A stretch of 64,000 nt of DNA from contig CM060732.1 in assembly GCA_030704615.1 (NCBI GenBank), forward strand, positions 54,167,053 to 54,231,052, written 5' to 3'. Below are positions 33,429-46,730 of this stretch, piece after piece; positions within the stretch are counted from its first letter, which is position 1, and every line of letters starts with the position of its first letter. The notes under the pieces are model-generated. The model saw nothing but the letters and a program-made list of their open reading frames with translations. It ran no database searches and had not been told where the DNA came from. Both the position numbers and the translations under genes were made by a program. Origin of the DNA: Takakia lepidozioides. Its lineage: Eukaryota > Streptophyta > Takakiopsida > Takakiales > Takakiaceae.

Positions 33429-34485
33429 CTACTGGGTGGACTGCTCAGCAGGCTCAAATAGACCCAGCATGTGGCCATCCAAGCATCGCACTGCTGCTAC
33501 CTGCATGCATTCCATGGCCCTCAGTTTTAGGTTTCACCTCCTTGTTGTCACCTCCTGAAGATGCCCAAAACAGAATGAAGAGATAAACTGCAAATACCTT
33601 GCCGTGGATTGGGTATTTGATTGGACCATCCAGTTCCCCTCCCATGGACAGCAGCCTTGTCACAGTGCTCTCCATGTCCGTGACATTGAAGGACAAAAAT
33701 GGCGAGTACCCCTTTGAGAATTCTGTATCACTGCGCCCTCTCACATTGTTCGATGCTGTTAGAATGCTTCACACCACATAACAGAGTCTCAACTGCTCAG
33801 AGTAAAGTAAAACTATACTATCTGGGAAGTCGAGTCTCTCCTTGGCCTGGAGTGTTACTTCGTGAAGTGGGAGGAGGGCACATTTTACTAGCCATTTCCA
33901 GTGCAAGGATGAATTTGTGACCTCTGTGAAGCCCCTAGTATTTGCAATTGGCGAGGAAATGCCTTGCCCAGGCTGGGTGGAGGACATGGCCTAAGCCAAC
34001 ACTGGCCGGTGCAATTTGGATAAAGGAAAGCCTACAATGAGGCAAAAGTATCCTAATCATCGTGATATCTCCCGGAGCAATAATCATGGCGACCATTAGG
34101 ATATTCCAGTTTCAGTGCTCAGGTACCCTTGTGTGGAAGAGAAGGAAGACCAACAAGTGAGGAGCTACAGGCAGGCAACTTAAGGTGAGAAAAGACCATA
34201 AAATTGGGCCAGAGCCTTGCGGGGATACAAAAGCATCGTTCTTCCGGGCCAGATCGTCAGACACCACGCCAATTTTGTAGAGGGACAAGAGGGAAAGAAG
34301 CGAGGACACACAGAGAGGAAGACACACCTCGGGGCCTGCATGAGAGCGATCTTGGAGGGGCCAGACTGCAGCTCAGCCCATTTGAGGGTGCAGACGCTGA
34401 CGGCCAGCCCCAGCCCATGCGCGTAGAAGCGTGCCGCCCTCGGGACATCTGTGCTACACAACACCACATACTTTAACACTGACAT
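33429..34485 (-). CDS. VOC/glyoxalase I-family protein, three exons
   Basis: Minus-strand exons at 34328-34485, 33598-33730 and 33429-33500 join in frame through GT-AG introns to give 120 residues. The protein starts MSVLKYVVLCSTDVPRAARF, continues TLKWAELQSGPSKIALMQ and GYSPFLSFNVTDMESTV, and ends with RCLDGHMLGLFEP. This is a single vicinal-oxygen-chelate fold of the plant lactoylglutathione lyase-like family. The metal ligands are not certain, so catalytic activity and substrate are open. The frame is undamaged. It is divergent from the phosphoesterase gene, with 765 bp between the start codons, which could form a shared promoter. Confidence 0.85.
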
Positions 34486-35250
34486 CTCTCTGGCTGTCTC
34501 TCAGGGTTTAGAGCTTCACACGTTCAGTTCCTGCTACCGTGGCAGACAACAGCGAGCTGCCAATCTTTCTATCCTTCACATCTATTTCTCTTCCATTTCA
34601 TTTCTCTTCTTTCAGATTGTCTCTCACGATTTCGATGTGCAGCAATTGGAGTTGTGTTTGAGACGACAAGACGTATTACACATAAACCCTAAGTAACTGA
34701 TAGATTTCATATTTGACACCAAAACAGTGACATCACATTAATGACGACGATGCGTAAGTCAATGGGAGCACAGTGTCATTTTTCACTGCTTCGATGCTCC
34801 AAGACGCCAGGCTCACAATGGGGACAGAGTTGCCATTTGGGGGTGGGGGCTGGTCCAAGCCAAGGCTGCAGTGGTGTTCTCAGTTGACCCGTTTGTGGGT
34901 TTGTGTGAGGTGCAAGCTTTCCTTCGGGGAAAGCTTGCGTACTCTCTGCTCTACTGGCGGGAGCATTTTCATGGCTAGCTTTTTAGGGTTTGGAGCAAGC
35001 TACATCCTGCGTCACTGTTTGCCATTCCAATTGTTGCTTTATGCAGAGGCCGAATCACAGAGAAGGTGGTGCTTTTGGAATCGTCGAGCAGCTTGTTGAG
35101 GGTTCTAAATAGAGTGGTGGCAGGAGGAAGGGTGGCGGTCACTTCCTCCTGGATTTTGTCAAAGAATTTTGTGCAATTGGAGTTGCGTTTCATCAAGGTA
35201 TTCCAGAAACGCTGTTACATTCTTGGAGTTGCGGCTATATCTTTTGGCAG
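34486..35250. promoter_or_regulatory. Divergent intergenic region between the VOC and phosphoesterase genes
   Basis: This 765-bp gap must hold the promoters and 5' UTRs of both genes. No clear TATA box in a convincing position was seen. The ATG at 35251 follows ttttggcag, which could also be a splice acceptor, so a short upstream exon of the phosphoesterase gene may lie here. Confidence 0.4.
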
Positions 35251-38200
35251 ATGAAGACTATGAGGACCAGGACGGTGCGGACGGTGAGAACAATGCTCAC
35301 TCATGAGTATCCATACCCTCACGAGCACTCGCGGCACGCGCTGCTGGCAGTGCTTGCAGTATCGCTATTCTTTATCTCGACGGACAATCTGCATATTGTT
35401 CTTCACAAGCTGGACAAGAATATAAAGTGGTGGTCCATCTACGGTTTTCTGTTGGGATTCTTTTATTTCTTCTCTTCACCTTTCCTAGGGAAGACCATTC
35501 AGCCAAGCTACTCCAACTTCAGCCGTTGGTAAATTTCTCTCCTTGATTACTATGGCAATCTTCAAGTAGTGGGGCACTTGTTCTTGAATCTATCGATACA
35601 ATTGGACTGTCACTTTCACAAATGAATCATAAAGTTAATGGCAGTGTCTTCAGAGTAATAGCTCATTAGCAATGAAGGGATAGGTTTGGATTGGTAGGTC
35701 AATTTGTGAAGTCTTCTTTGGGTGGTTTGCAGGTATGTAGGTTGGCTGCTGATTGCGGCAGTGTACCATCTGCCAAGCTTTCAGTCCATGGGGGTGGACA
35801 TACGGATGAACTTGTCCCTTTTCTTGACGTTGTTCTTGGCCTCTGTGCTGGCCTTGGTGCTTTTTCATATTGGGTTTTTGGCACTTTGGTACCTGGGGCT
35901 GGCAGCTCGCCTCGCAGGACAGCGGCCTGAAATCCTCACCATTGTGCAGAACAGTACGGTGAGCATATTATTCACCTATCCCTCCTCTGTTACCAACAGT
36001 AGTCAGGCCCGTGTTTTTGTAGGTTTGAAACAGGTCTTTTCAAGGGCTGGTTTTTACTTAAATTTGGACCATTTACTTGGCCGGAAGTACAGCTGCAGGA
36101 TTATACACCTGGCAGGGGTGAAGTAGCCCCAAAAGCACAGGCATATTGGGTCTTCTGGCAATTGAAGGTGTCCGAGTGTCTGGTTGTGTTTCTTGTTAAA
36201 TGGTGAACCTGGATGGTTCAAAGACAGCCCAACTTCCCAAAAGTTGATTAATGGCCTTGATTGAACTACCTATACACGGTAGTCAATTTCTTAGTCAAGT
36301 TTTGATTGATTTGTATGTGAGAAAGGCTTACCCCATGCATGTCAATTTGTATTGCATTAGCTACATTATATGCTACTGTTCAAATTCCCTGTTGGACAAG
36401 CTTCTACTCCCTGGATATGATGATGGACTATACCTCAAAACTGTTTGAGCTGAGACTTTGCTGTTGCAATACTGTGACGGTAATCCACCTGACAAAATCG
36501 TGATATGAATCAAGGCCCAAAGCAACAAGATTGTAAACGGGACATTTGGACGGGTGCAGGTCCTGAGCATCGCTTGTTGTGTTTTCTACAGCCACTGTGG
36601 CAACCAGGCGCCTGTTCGGGCTCCCTCATTTGGGCGGCCATGGTCTCGTAACCTACTTTTTGAGGACCTGCCCAAGTACATGACGGGGTGGTTTGCAGGG
36701 TGGCAGAATATGCATCAAGTGAAGGAGCAAGTGTGCACTAATTGGTTAGGCCCTGTTGGGTCTGCACAAGATTACCCAGTCTTCTCCAAGTGGGTTCTCT
36801 ATGGAGAGGTTTGCAGTCTCCTTTAGAAAGTTCTTGCTGACTCATATTGCAGCAGCTGCTGTAGCCTTGCTGTGAGCTATGGATGTCATTTGGTGTATGG
36901 TGTTTTGCAATTTGGTATTTGATGAGTATGATGAGAGCATGGCTCTGCCAATGGTTGACTGTGTCTGGATCTTTGGTACATGCAGCTGGTGTGTCATGAG
37001 GCATGTGTGGGACCATCTGACAACATCTCTCCTGTTTACTCCTTGTGGGCGACATTTATAGGCCTCTATATTGCCAATTATGTGGTGGAGCGGTCAACCG
37101 GGTACGTCAGCCTTTACTTCTGTCTTGTCTGTAAAGGCACCAAAGTGAATCGTAATTTATGGGCATAGTGGATGGGGTGAACAGGTGGGCCTTAACACAC
37201 CCTCAATCAACTTCCAATGGGGCGCAGCGTAACACAATTACAACGCCGGAGTTTTTGGATATGGTGCCCTGGTACTCAGGGTGTGTACACAAACCTATGC
37301 TTACTGTAACCCTTAGAGAGCAGCCTAGGTACTCATGGTCGGAGACTGCATGGGGGGGCTTGCCTGGGTCAGGACTTCGGCTGATTTGTTCAAGACAGCA
37401 TTTGATTTGTTGGTTTCTGTCACACTCTTTCTAGGCCGCTTCGACATGCGAACTATGCAGGTACCTGCACAACTCACATCCTTTCACTCATCGCTCTTGT
37501 TTGTGATATTTGGCTTCTGGCCTTTCTGTAGATGACAACCGGGTTTGGGGAGGTAGCTGACTTGGCACATGGTGCTGGAGCAGGCAGCAATGACACAGGC
37601 ACAACAGCATGGGAAGCAGGAAGGACTGCTGTATGAACATCTGAGCCAGCTGAAAGAGTTGTGGTTTGACTTCATGGCGGATACTGGTGATGGTGGTAAT
37701 TCAACTTATAGCATTGCTCGATTGCTTGCGCAACCTTCTCTTCCTGTTGCAGATGAAAAACACCACGAGTATGACTTGCCCCGTAGCAAGCTTCTGCTTG
37801 TTGGCGGTGACCTTGCGTAAATGTCTCACCATTCTCTGTTAATTATGTAATGGCAGGTGTATTGCTGTGTTGTGCCTAGAAAGGAGATTGACAATTCATC
37901 TTATGTTGGGTTTTAGAGGTATGTTCTGAGGGCAGGGGCAGTCTGTAGAAATCCTTACAATAACACTAAAGCAGTGACTGCTATCTGAGTATCTAGAACA
38001 ACATGTAGTTGTACCTTCATTTTTCTTTCCATGTTGTGGAACAGGTATCCAAATCCGTCGACTTTTTCATATGAACAGCGTCTGTTTCGACCGTTTGAAT
38101 ATGCATTGCAGCCGCCAGCCTGGTACAAGCCACAGCACATTGCAGTCAGGAAACCAGAGCTTCCTGAAGGGGTGGATTCGCTTGAGCACTTTGATGCACC

Positions 38201-41200
38201 TCAATGCTTTGCTATACCTGGAAACCATGGTTTGCTCCCCATCCCTCATTATGGATGGTAGTCTTTCAGCCCTTACTGTATAAGACAGTCTTGGGAACCC
38301 TTTTGTGTGGGGTAGTGTGTGTATTTGTGGTTGTGATGAGTATAATTGCATTTTAGCATTGTGCATTGAGCGATCCGAATGCACCTAGGAAATGGTTTGG
38401 CCGGGCAAATTTATCGAGGATGGCTTAGGAGCTCTGTTGGGGGGTGGGAATTGTGTTTCGCACATTGGGAGATCTGCAACCCCCCACGTCTTCACGCCAG
38501 GCACCATAGGAGTCATGGAATTTTCATCTCCTTTCTGACTCTCAATCTTCAAGCTGTGGAATCATCAGAATCCCTGTGTCAGAATTGGAGGTCACATGTA
38601 TGTGTCAAAGGGATGGCCAAGTGTTAAGGAGAATGAAATGGTGTGTGCAGACTGGTTTGATGGGCTCGACACTTTTATGAGGTACATTTGTCACAGGAGT
38701 TGGCTGGGGGGGTGGCTGCTACCCCAACAGAAAAGCTACTTTGCATTGCAACTCCCACATGGTTGGTGGGTCTTTGGTCTTGATCAAGCACTTCATGGTG
38801 ACATTGACATATTCCAGTTCAAGTACTTTTCAGAAATTGCTAAAGAGAAGGTGACTCATTTTTTTCTATTTGCTTGGTGAATAAAGCTGCAAGGGCCTTT
38901 GTGAATGGCAGATTCGTTTGAGTTGTGAATAGTAGATGAATGTAGGTACTGATGGGCTTGGTGTTGATGTCTGGTAACTCCTTCAAATGTTACTCATATA
39001 CTTTTGTCCACCTAGATATTAGTATGCACTGTGCCACTCTTTTTTTCCCTGAGCTTGGGTGGCCTAATCACAAGACCTATTGAAGGTTTGAATGATCTGG
39101 GCAAAAGGACCAGTAATGCTCAGGTTCGTAAGTGGTGGGGGAGGGTGGGGACAGGTAGGGGAGAATGACTTGGTGATAGTGATGACCCATGAGCCAAACT
39201 GGCTACTGGACTGGTATTGGGGCAGCGGGACGGGCAGAAATGTTTCCCATTTGATTCAGGAGCACCTCAAGGGGCGCTGCCGCCTTCGTCTTGCAGGTGA
39301 CCTGCACCACTACATGCGGCACTCTGTGCTGCCCAACACAGCTGCTTGTGTGGAGCATCTCGTGGTGAATGGCTCAGGTGGTGCCTTTCTCCATCCCACT
39401 CATGTCTTCGCAGGCTTCCGTCAATTTCAAGGTGGTTCCTATGAGAACCTGGCTGCCTACCCCAGCATGCGGGACTCTCAAAGGGTACTTTCTGAAACAT
39501 GCTCTCCTGGTTTACATCTGTTTGTAGACTTGTGAGGTTTATACTTCACATTTTGTTCTTGGATTTGGTTTAGCTGATGCATTCTGGTCTGGGAGCTTTT
39601 GCAGATTGCATGGGGGAACATCTTAAAATTTCGGAAGAAGAATTGGCGATTTGATGTCATTGGGGGTTTGGTGTATTTTATTCTGGTGTTTTCAATGTTT
39701 CCACAGGTAAGAGCATGAGTATGTGCGTGGTGTTCCATGTTGTATGGATGTCGGTTATTTGAACTCAATAACATGTTCTGAAGTCACCCCTCTATTTTCT
39801 TAATATGCTGACCCTGTCTATGCCTATGCACTAGGTGGTAGGCCTCTGCTGAAACTGGGGTTGTGGCTAGTGTGGTGATGAATTTGGTCTTTTGAGTGGA
39901 TCCTGATTTGCGGGTGGGATCACAGTGTGACTTGCGGAAGGTCCTCCAAGATGATACAATGGGGGGCCATATGAGGGAGTTTGCTGCCACCATGGGCCGG
40001 GCTTTTATTCAGATGCTTGAGCACAGTTACGTGTCAGTGGCAGGGACACTGGGTCTCCTTCTTTTGTCTGTTTTATTTGTGCCGGTCAAAGTGTCAAGGC
40101 GCAAACGTGTTGTCATTGGCCTGCTGCATGTTTGTGCACATCTCACAGCAGCCACCGTTCTCATGCTTCTGCTCGAAATTGGTCTGGAGACTTGCGTGCG
40201 CCATCACCTTCTTGGCACTTCGGGTACTTATCTTCCTCCCTAGTTCCAGGTTGTCTTCGTTGTCAACTCCTCGCTACTGCCTTGTTTCTTGTTAAGTTGT
40301 GGGGATGCTTCTGTGGTAGGAATGCCAAGCAAAGTTAAGACCTATTTGCAGCTTTTGAGTTGGTGGAAGTGAAGCTCATCTGTGGTTGTTCCAGGCTTCC
40401 CTTCTAAGCAGGTAGACATGTTGCAGTTTAAGTGACTCCGAATTTCTGGATCTTATGGGAAGGGGCACTAGAAATTGGTGGTAAATAATCACTAACCAGA
40501 TTGGTAAGAATCCTGCTTTGTGGAAGCTGTCTCCTAACAGTGTGAGGCAAGTGCCGTATTTGCAGGGTATCACTCTCTCTACGACTGGTACCACTCAAAG
40601 GAAGGCGAGCATTTCCCAGATCCAACTGGCTTGAGAGCTCGTATTGAAGTTTGGACACTTGGACTTTACCCCGCTTGCATCAAGTATCTGATGGCTGCTT
40701 TTGATGTGCCAGAGGTAAATATACAGGCAGCCTGGTCTTTCTTCACTTGAGAGTGCTGTTCTACTGTACATTGACACCCGATGCCCGCATTCTATACTTG
40801 CTTTTTTGTGATGCCAACAGTATTAAAAAGAGATGCCGAAGTAGCCTGGGGAGCTCTACTAGCATTGGTGACCAAGGGTCACCATGAGGGCCTAAGCAAG
40901 GTTGATGGTGTTTGGGGCTTTGTCATTGAAGCAGAGGCAGTGCAATATTTACGATTGTGTTGGCAATCATCGGATGGCAGGTAATGGCTGTGACAAGAAG
41001 CAAGATCTGCAAAACTGGGATGAGTTCTCTACCTCGAGGTTTTGTGCTGGCATATTACTCCTCTGTGTTCTTGTACTACTGGGTTTTCTCCACACCTGTG
41101 GTATCATTGGTGTTTGGGAGCTACTTATATGTATCCATCAACTGGTTCCATCTGCACTTCGACGAGGCATTTTCCTCCCTGCGCATAGCAAACTACAAGT

Positions 41201-42176
41201 CATTTTCCCGGTGCCATATTACACCAACTGGGGATCTGCACATGTACACTCTGGCAATTGATAAGGTATATTCTTAATGAATCCTTGATCTGAAGGAAGA
41301 AGGTATCCACTTCCGAAACAGAATGCAGTAGCCCTTTGGGGTGAAGAGACATCATAAGTTATGCTCCCCCCCCAAAGGAAGTTGTTCCTGTTTCCTCACT
41401 TTGATCTCTCAAGTTTTTGTGAAGCAGGTTACATGTTAGTGCTTGTGTTGGTTGTTATTGATCGCAGAATGTGATATTATAAGTTCCATGTCCAAGCTGT
41501 CAAGAGCACACCATTGATGTGGGAGGGAGGGAGGGAGGGAGGACTTTGTTTGCCATAGACTTGTGGCACCCCGTGCCCAGTTTGGGCAGAGCGAACGAGA
41601 GACAGAGAGACACTAAATCTATTGGTTTGGGGAGTGATGTAGGTGCCCAAGGAGTGGGCACTCGATCCACATTGGGAGGTGGAGCAAGCATTTCAGCCAG
41701 AGTTGGCTTCGCATGAGCGTGACTACCCCAGCCAGTGGACGCCTGTGGGACTTTACCGCGATCGAAACTGCAATGTCCGGATCATCGACCACTTCGTGAT
41801 CGAAAAGCGCACCTGTAAAGGGGGCGATGTTGGAGTAAATGTTCAAGACTGTGATGCCAAGAAGGAAGATAGTGAAGTAAATACTGGAGACTCTAGTGGT
41901 AGCAAGGAATTTCCAGAGGTTGAGTCCATCGTAGCTCCTATTGTAGCGAGTTTGCCGAATATGAAAGCAGCTGATCACAAAGAAGCTGACTGTGAGGCAG
42001 TACTCTGTAATGGTAGTGATACTGGTGTTGTAGATCCTGAGGATGGCATGACAGCTTGCGGGGAAGGCATTTCAATAGCAAATGTTTGGTGCTGTGATGG
42101 GTCTGAAAATGGAGATGCAGAAGTAAATGGAAGCTCTGAGAGTTGTCTGAACTCGAGCTCCGAGCCTTCCAGCTGA
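35251..42176 (+). CDS. Multi-pass membrane calcineurin-like metallophosphoesterase, 15 exons
   Basis: Exons: 35251-35528, 35733-35958, 36560-36808, 36986-37101, 37185-37280, 37373-37460, 37584-37816, 38045-38229, 38651-38850, 39155-39484, 39605-39706, 39926-40223, 40566-40714, 40981-41265 and 41643-42176. All introns are GT-AG; the total of 3369 bases is a multiple of three and encodes 1122 residues with no internal stop. The N-terminal part has several hydrophobic segments. The phosphoesterase centre shows FMADTGDGGN (about residue 384), GGDLAYPN (427), GNHDWFDG (489), THEPNW (569) and GDLHHYMRH (608). More membrane segments follow and then an acidic tail. It matches a conserved plant family of large membrane phosphoesterases of unknown substrate. 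The start could be the second Met or an upstream exon. Confidence 0.9.
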
Positions 42177-42714
42177 AATTTTGCTGGTGGCATCAAAGAC
42201 GAGTTTCCCTCTTCCATCTAGCCCTACCACACCAGGTCAGTTCTTTTCATGGTTGTCGAGCGCAGTTGATGTGTGTAATTAGGCTGTTAGTGCTGTCAGA
42301 GCTTTTTGTGGCAGGATGCCGATAATTTGCTCATAAACATTTTGTGAGCTTTGTCAAATGTGCAAAGATAGACACCCACCTCTCCTTTCACGGCCAGATC
42401 TGTTTGCATGTTGGGGAACTTCTGAGGATTATCTGTCGCAAGTCTACTGACCTTCCAACAAGTAGTGGGCATTCTCCTGCCAGAAATTGCAACCTAGTTT
42501 ATGATGCGCGACTCAAAGTTGTTCGCGGGCCGGTTCTTCGTTGGGGCTCTTTCAATTGTGAGCCATGAGGCATATAGCATCAAACATTTTCATCCCAAAC
42601 GCTATTGAACATCCAAGTACACAGTTTGCATCTCAAAACACACCGCTGCGAGTCTAAACTCTCCTTGATTAAATAAGTGTGTGTGGCTAATCTTAGTGGC
42701 CACGGGCTTTTCCC
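42177..42714. other. 3' flank of the phosphoesterase gene
   Basis: Probably the 3' UTR followed by intergenic sequence. No other gene is visible. Confidence 0.5.
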
Positions 42715-42890
42715 TTATTGGCCACTCAAAGCCACACGTCATCTCCAGCCTGTCTTGTCCTACGACCTCACAGCCACACGTCAGCTCCAGCCTGACTTAC
42801 CATAGGACCTCAAAGCCACACATCAGCTCCACCCTGTCTTCTCATAGGACCTCAAAGCCACACGTCAGCTCCAGCCTGTTTTATCATATT
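42715..42890. repeat. Tandem repeat, about four units of ~50 bp
   Basis: Units share agccacacgtcagctccagcc followed by tgtctt and ataggacctca. It lies directly before a T run and the 3' LTR of element 4. Confidence 0.85.
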
Positions 42891-42925
42891 ACTGTTTTTT
42901 TTTTTAATTTAAATTTAAAAGGCAA

Positions 42926-43401
42926 CACCGGGATTATTCCACTCCTCTGCGGTAGGTGCTAGTGTAAGGGGATGTTAGCCTGGCAAAGCGTGCCTGGGAG
43001 GAAAGAAGGATCTACACGACGAGGAGCCAAGATATCACACTACATCACAAGTTCATCCAGCACCGTCACACCTTCGTACACAAGTTAAACACACTGAAAG
43101 TACACCGGTCCCTTAGGCTTCCAGGTGATCCCTTAAATAAAGCCAAGAGGCTAATCTTATTAGACAGAGTGGCCACTTGTGATTGGCCAAGCGGATTATG
43201 TCCAGGTACTCAACCAGATAGGATGCCACGTCGTTACTGCTTTAGGATAAGCTAGCTGTTTAGTATAAGACAGCTTAGTCTAATAATAGATCTGCCAGCT
43301 GTCTTCATCCTTGCTTTCCTAACGATCATCCACCCATTGATATCATCCGACTACATTCATCCTAAGGAGAATATATAGGAAGACAGAATCTGGCCATCAC
43401 A
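42926..43401 (-). repeat. 3' LTR of element 4
   Basis: 476 bp, paired with 54356-54824. On the minus strand it starts TGTGATGGCCAGATTCTGTC. Shared words include cctctgcggtaggtgctagtg and agtacaccggtcccttagg. Confidence 0.85.
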
Positions 43402-43689
43402 TATGTAAAGCCTCCTGGCACGCATAAGAGCGAGCTCCAGTGAGCTGAAGCAAGCACAAAGCCCATAGTGAGCATAACAAAGGTCCAAGAATTTACAGGG
43501 ATGGGATGAAAAAACCTCTGAAGAGAAAACCTTGCTCTGCAAGTGTGAGCAAAGGACAAAACTCCTAAGGGGAAAAACCCCACCCCTTGGTGTGTAAATC
43601 CAAGGAAGAAAAACTAAGTAGTGAGCCAATGTCAAAGGCAAAGACCAATCCAATCAAAATGTCACTACATCGCTACAAGAACTAGTCTC

Positions 43690-44186
43690 ATGCAGAAGTA
43701 GAAGCAGCCTCCAGGCGAGCTCGTTTCCTCGGAGTCAAAACCACATGCCGGTTATCGACATTAAGGCAAGTCAGATCAAACTGAAGCTTAGAAGGCACCA
43801 GCTGAGAGACATGAACGGTGCTATTGATTTCTACGGTCGAAGGATGCTGAGGAAGAAGTCGATACTGCCTGCCAGGTAAGATGGCATGAATGAGATAAGG
43901 ACCATCGATGTACATCTTGGACTTAGTGACCTGCTTGCCTGGCTGCAACCTCACACAAACGTCAGTCTATCCCCACTCCTCGGTTAAGGCCCCATTTTTC
44001 TCAAGTAACTGGCACATAGTCTTGTTGAACTTTTCAGTGAGCCCATTGCATTGGGGGTTGTAAGGAGATGTCAAGCGATGCTAGACATCCAGATTGAAGC
44101 ACATAACCTCCATCAACTGGTTACAAAATTCCTTAGCGACCTCATCACTATCCTTAGCGACCAAAGCTCGAATCTCAACCCACTTT
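43690..44186 (-). pseudogene. Integrase C-terminal region of element 4
   Basis: The minus strand reads EFCNQLMEVMCFNLDV, then SPYNPQCNGLTEKFNKTM with the integrase glutamate in LTEKF, then LQPGKQVTKSKMYIDGPYLI and YRLLPQHPSTVEINSTVHVS, typical of the C-terminal end of Ty3-type pol. Two stops interrupt it, and the upstream part of the catalytic core is missing because element 2 sequence starts at 44187. It is a family unrelated to elements 1-3. Confidence 0.7.
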
Positions 44187-44218
44187 GTGTTTCCATTGTG
44201 TGTTCACTTCCATTATCA
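44187..44218 (+). repeat. Remnant of terminal repeat A1 of element 2
   Basis: The sequence from gtgtttccattgtg to the end ttatca matches the last bases of A in element 3 (57488-57862) and of A2 (53032-53393). The rest of A1 has been deleted. Confidence 0.75.
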
Positions 44219-46730
44219 CTACAAGAAGATCTCCTTATGCTTGTGAGTGCGGAGTGTAAGGGTTAGCTTAGCACTTGTGTGTTGGAGAGAGCTTGGTAGA
44301 GAGCTCTTGTGTTCCAAGGTGTTGCAGGTGTTGCAAAGGAAAATCCTTGTGGCGTGGAGAACATGGATGTTAGGGTTTGAGAAGCATAACTTTGCTCTAT
44401 AGAGGTGAAGAGCTTTTGAAAAGAGCTCTTGCATCACAAGAGAAGGGTCTTGTGTGTGGAGAAGATAAACATTAGGGTTTCAAGAGCAAGCTCTAGTACT
44501 TGCTCATGGTGTGAAAGAGAAGCCAAAGAGCGGCACATGCTTGGGTTGGAAACACCATAGGAGGAGTACAACAAGGGTAGCTTGAGGAGCGTTGAGTAGC
44601 TCAAGAGAAGCTAAGAAGTGGTTGTTCTATCCATGGTGAAATGAAGCCAAGTAGGGTTTCATTTGGTTGACAAACAAACAAGCGAAGGCGGCGCTAGAAG
44701 GGAGTGATTTTGCTAGTTCTATGAGTTCTTGGATTGCTCTTGGTCAAACAAATGATTGACCAAGCAAGTGGCGCATGTGTGGAGCATGCTTTCCAAGTGT
44801 GGCTTCCATTCAAGCTTGAGGAGAGCTAGAAGGTGAAGTGAGCAAGTTCATTCCTTGTGTATGAGGTGGTGCATGTTGTGGAAGAAAAGCCAAGGAGCTA
44901 CATAGGCTAGGGCTTGAAAACAACAAAAGCAACCACTTGGAAAGCATCAAGGCTCAAGATGACTCCAAAGGGAAGCATGTGGGTGAGAATTCTATCCATG
45001 ATGATGTGAAACCAAGCCTAGAGTATTGAAGAGCTTGGAACACATGTGGGAGATCATTGGAGGTGGTCTTCATGAAGAAATGAGATTGTGGCTCACGGCA
45101 TGGATAGCAACTTCAACCATACATTAGCATGTGACAAGACAAGGAAGGGGAAGGTGGAGCTCATGTATTCATTCCCTTTTTGCTTAAGTTTTGTGGTGGA
45201 TGGTTGATCAAGCAAGTGATGCTTATATGGAGCATGCTCTTTAGGGCTTGTGACTTCAAGTTTGAGAAGATGAGCTCTTGAATAGAGGTGTGGATACACA
45301 TTATGACATGAATGAAGAGAACATCTAGGTCAAGAGGTGGAGTGTGTGTGACTAGCCCATGCAAGGGAAAGCACATGAAAGATGGCATACAAAATTCAAA
45401 TTCAAGCAAGGCTTGGCGCTTGTCATTGGGCACATTAGCTTGCTATGAGTTCCAAGAAGATCAAGAGGAACTTGTCAATTTGGGATGAATGCATTGCAAA
45501 GTAACATAATGCAATCTTGCATGCATATTAGGGGGGAAGATACCATGAAGAAGGTGTTTCTTACTATACTCTACAAACCCTAGTCTCCATACTCTTCAAG
45601 AAATTGTGTATGGGCTCCCTCTGCCCCACCATACTCTTTTGTGAACAGAGTATGGAACCCCTCTGCCCAACATACTCTTTTGTGAACAGTGTACGGGCCC
45701 CCTCTGCCCAACATACGTTTTTGTGAACAGCGTATGGGCTCCCTCTGTCCCACCATACACTTTTTTGAACAGTGTATGGATACAAGTGGAGAGACTTTGC
45801 CTACCATACGTTTTCATTAAAGTGTATGACATATAGGGTGTATCTGGAGGAGTATTGCCTTTGGAGGAACTTTGGGAGGTCCTTTGAGGAGCTTTTGGTA
45901 AGACACTTGAAGAGCTCTTGAAGGGGTGTTTGGAGGACTATTTGGAGGACTATTGGGGGACCTTGAAGACCAATATTTGGCGAGCTTAAGGAGTCTTTGG
46001 CGACTTGTCTAAAGGACTTTTTGGGGTCCTTGAGGGCCAAGATTTGGCAGGCTTTGGGGGCCTTAGTGAGATTGTTTGAGAGACATCTTGAGGGCTCTTG
46101 GAGAATTATTTGAGAGACCCTAGAAGGTAGTTCTGTCTGTTGGTCATGAGCAAGAGCGTTTATAGATAGGGGGAGACTAGTGGGATGAGAGCATTCTGGG
46201 ATTAGGAATTGCTTTAGTTTCTCTTCCCCGTAGTCTTCCACCCTCTATGTAGGCCAAAAACCTTTCTGTAGGTAGAGGCAAGAGTCAGTCCGAGTTTGGG
46301 CTGGGGTGTCATTGCAAGAGCGACACTGTGGAGTTTTTTTTGGGTGTGGGGGAGTTACTGTCTTGATTTTCTTGTGTTTGGATCCCCCCACACCTGCATG
46401 CTTGACTGTGCGCCATGTCAGTTTTGTGTGAGCGCTTGTTTTCATAGGAGGTTGGTCCGGATTTGATCACCGGCCAATCCTAGAGCATGCTGTCGGTGGT
46501 GAGGCTGGGGTGATGACCAGTCAGACCATCATTGTTTCTCTTTTGGTGAGGCTAGGTTGATGACCAGCAGACCGTATGAGTGCTTGCGGTGGATGCAGGT
46601 GCAGGTTTATGTTACGAACCTAGTAGTCTAAGCCATAAGCTGCAACAGGTTCTCTACCCTGTTACCTTGTGGAAAGGGGGATTAGAGACAGGTTTACAAC
46701 AGGTGTGGTTGTGAGGTTTTCATCACGGAG
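44219..46730 (+). other. Leader of element 2
   Basis: About 2.5 kb, collinear with 57863-60242 of element 3. It is rich in gagctcttg and aagagctt words. A tandem array with hairpins lies at 45600-45785. A GGA/TTTGG-rich stretch follows at about 45840-46130. The ~450 bp before gag is shared with element 1. No coding frame is conserved. Confidence 0.65.
45600..45785. repeat. Tandem ~61-bp units, each with a hairpin
   Basis: Three to four units share ccctctgcccaacatac, ttttgtgaacag and gtatgg. In each unit catac and gtatg face each other across the ttttgtgaacag loop, giving a small hairpin. Element 3 keeps only one partial unit near 59203-59225. Confidence 0.8.

Noticed and set aside
39896-39925. 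Exon 12 of the phosphoesterase starting at GTG 39896
   Set aside because: An acceptor there breaks the frame. The acceptor at 39923-39925 (atcacag) keeps phase and gives the family sequence.
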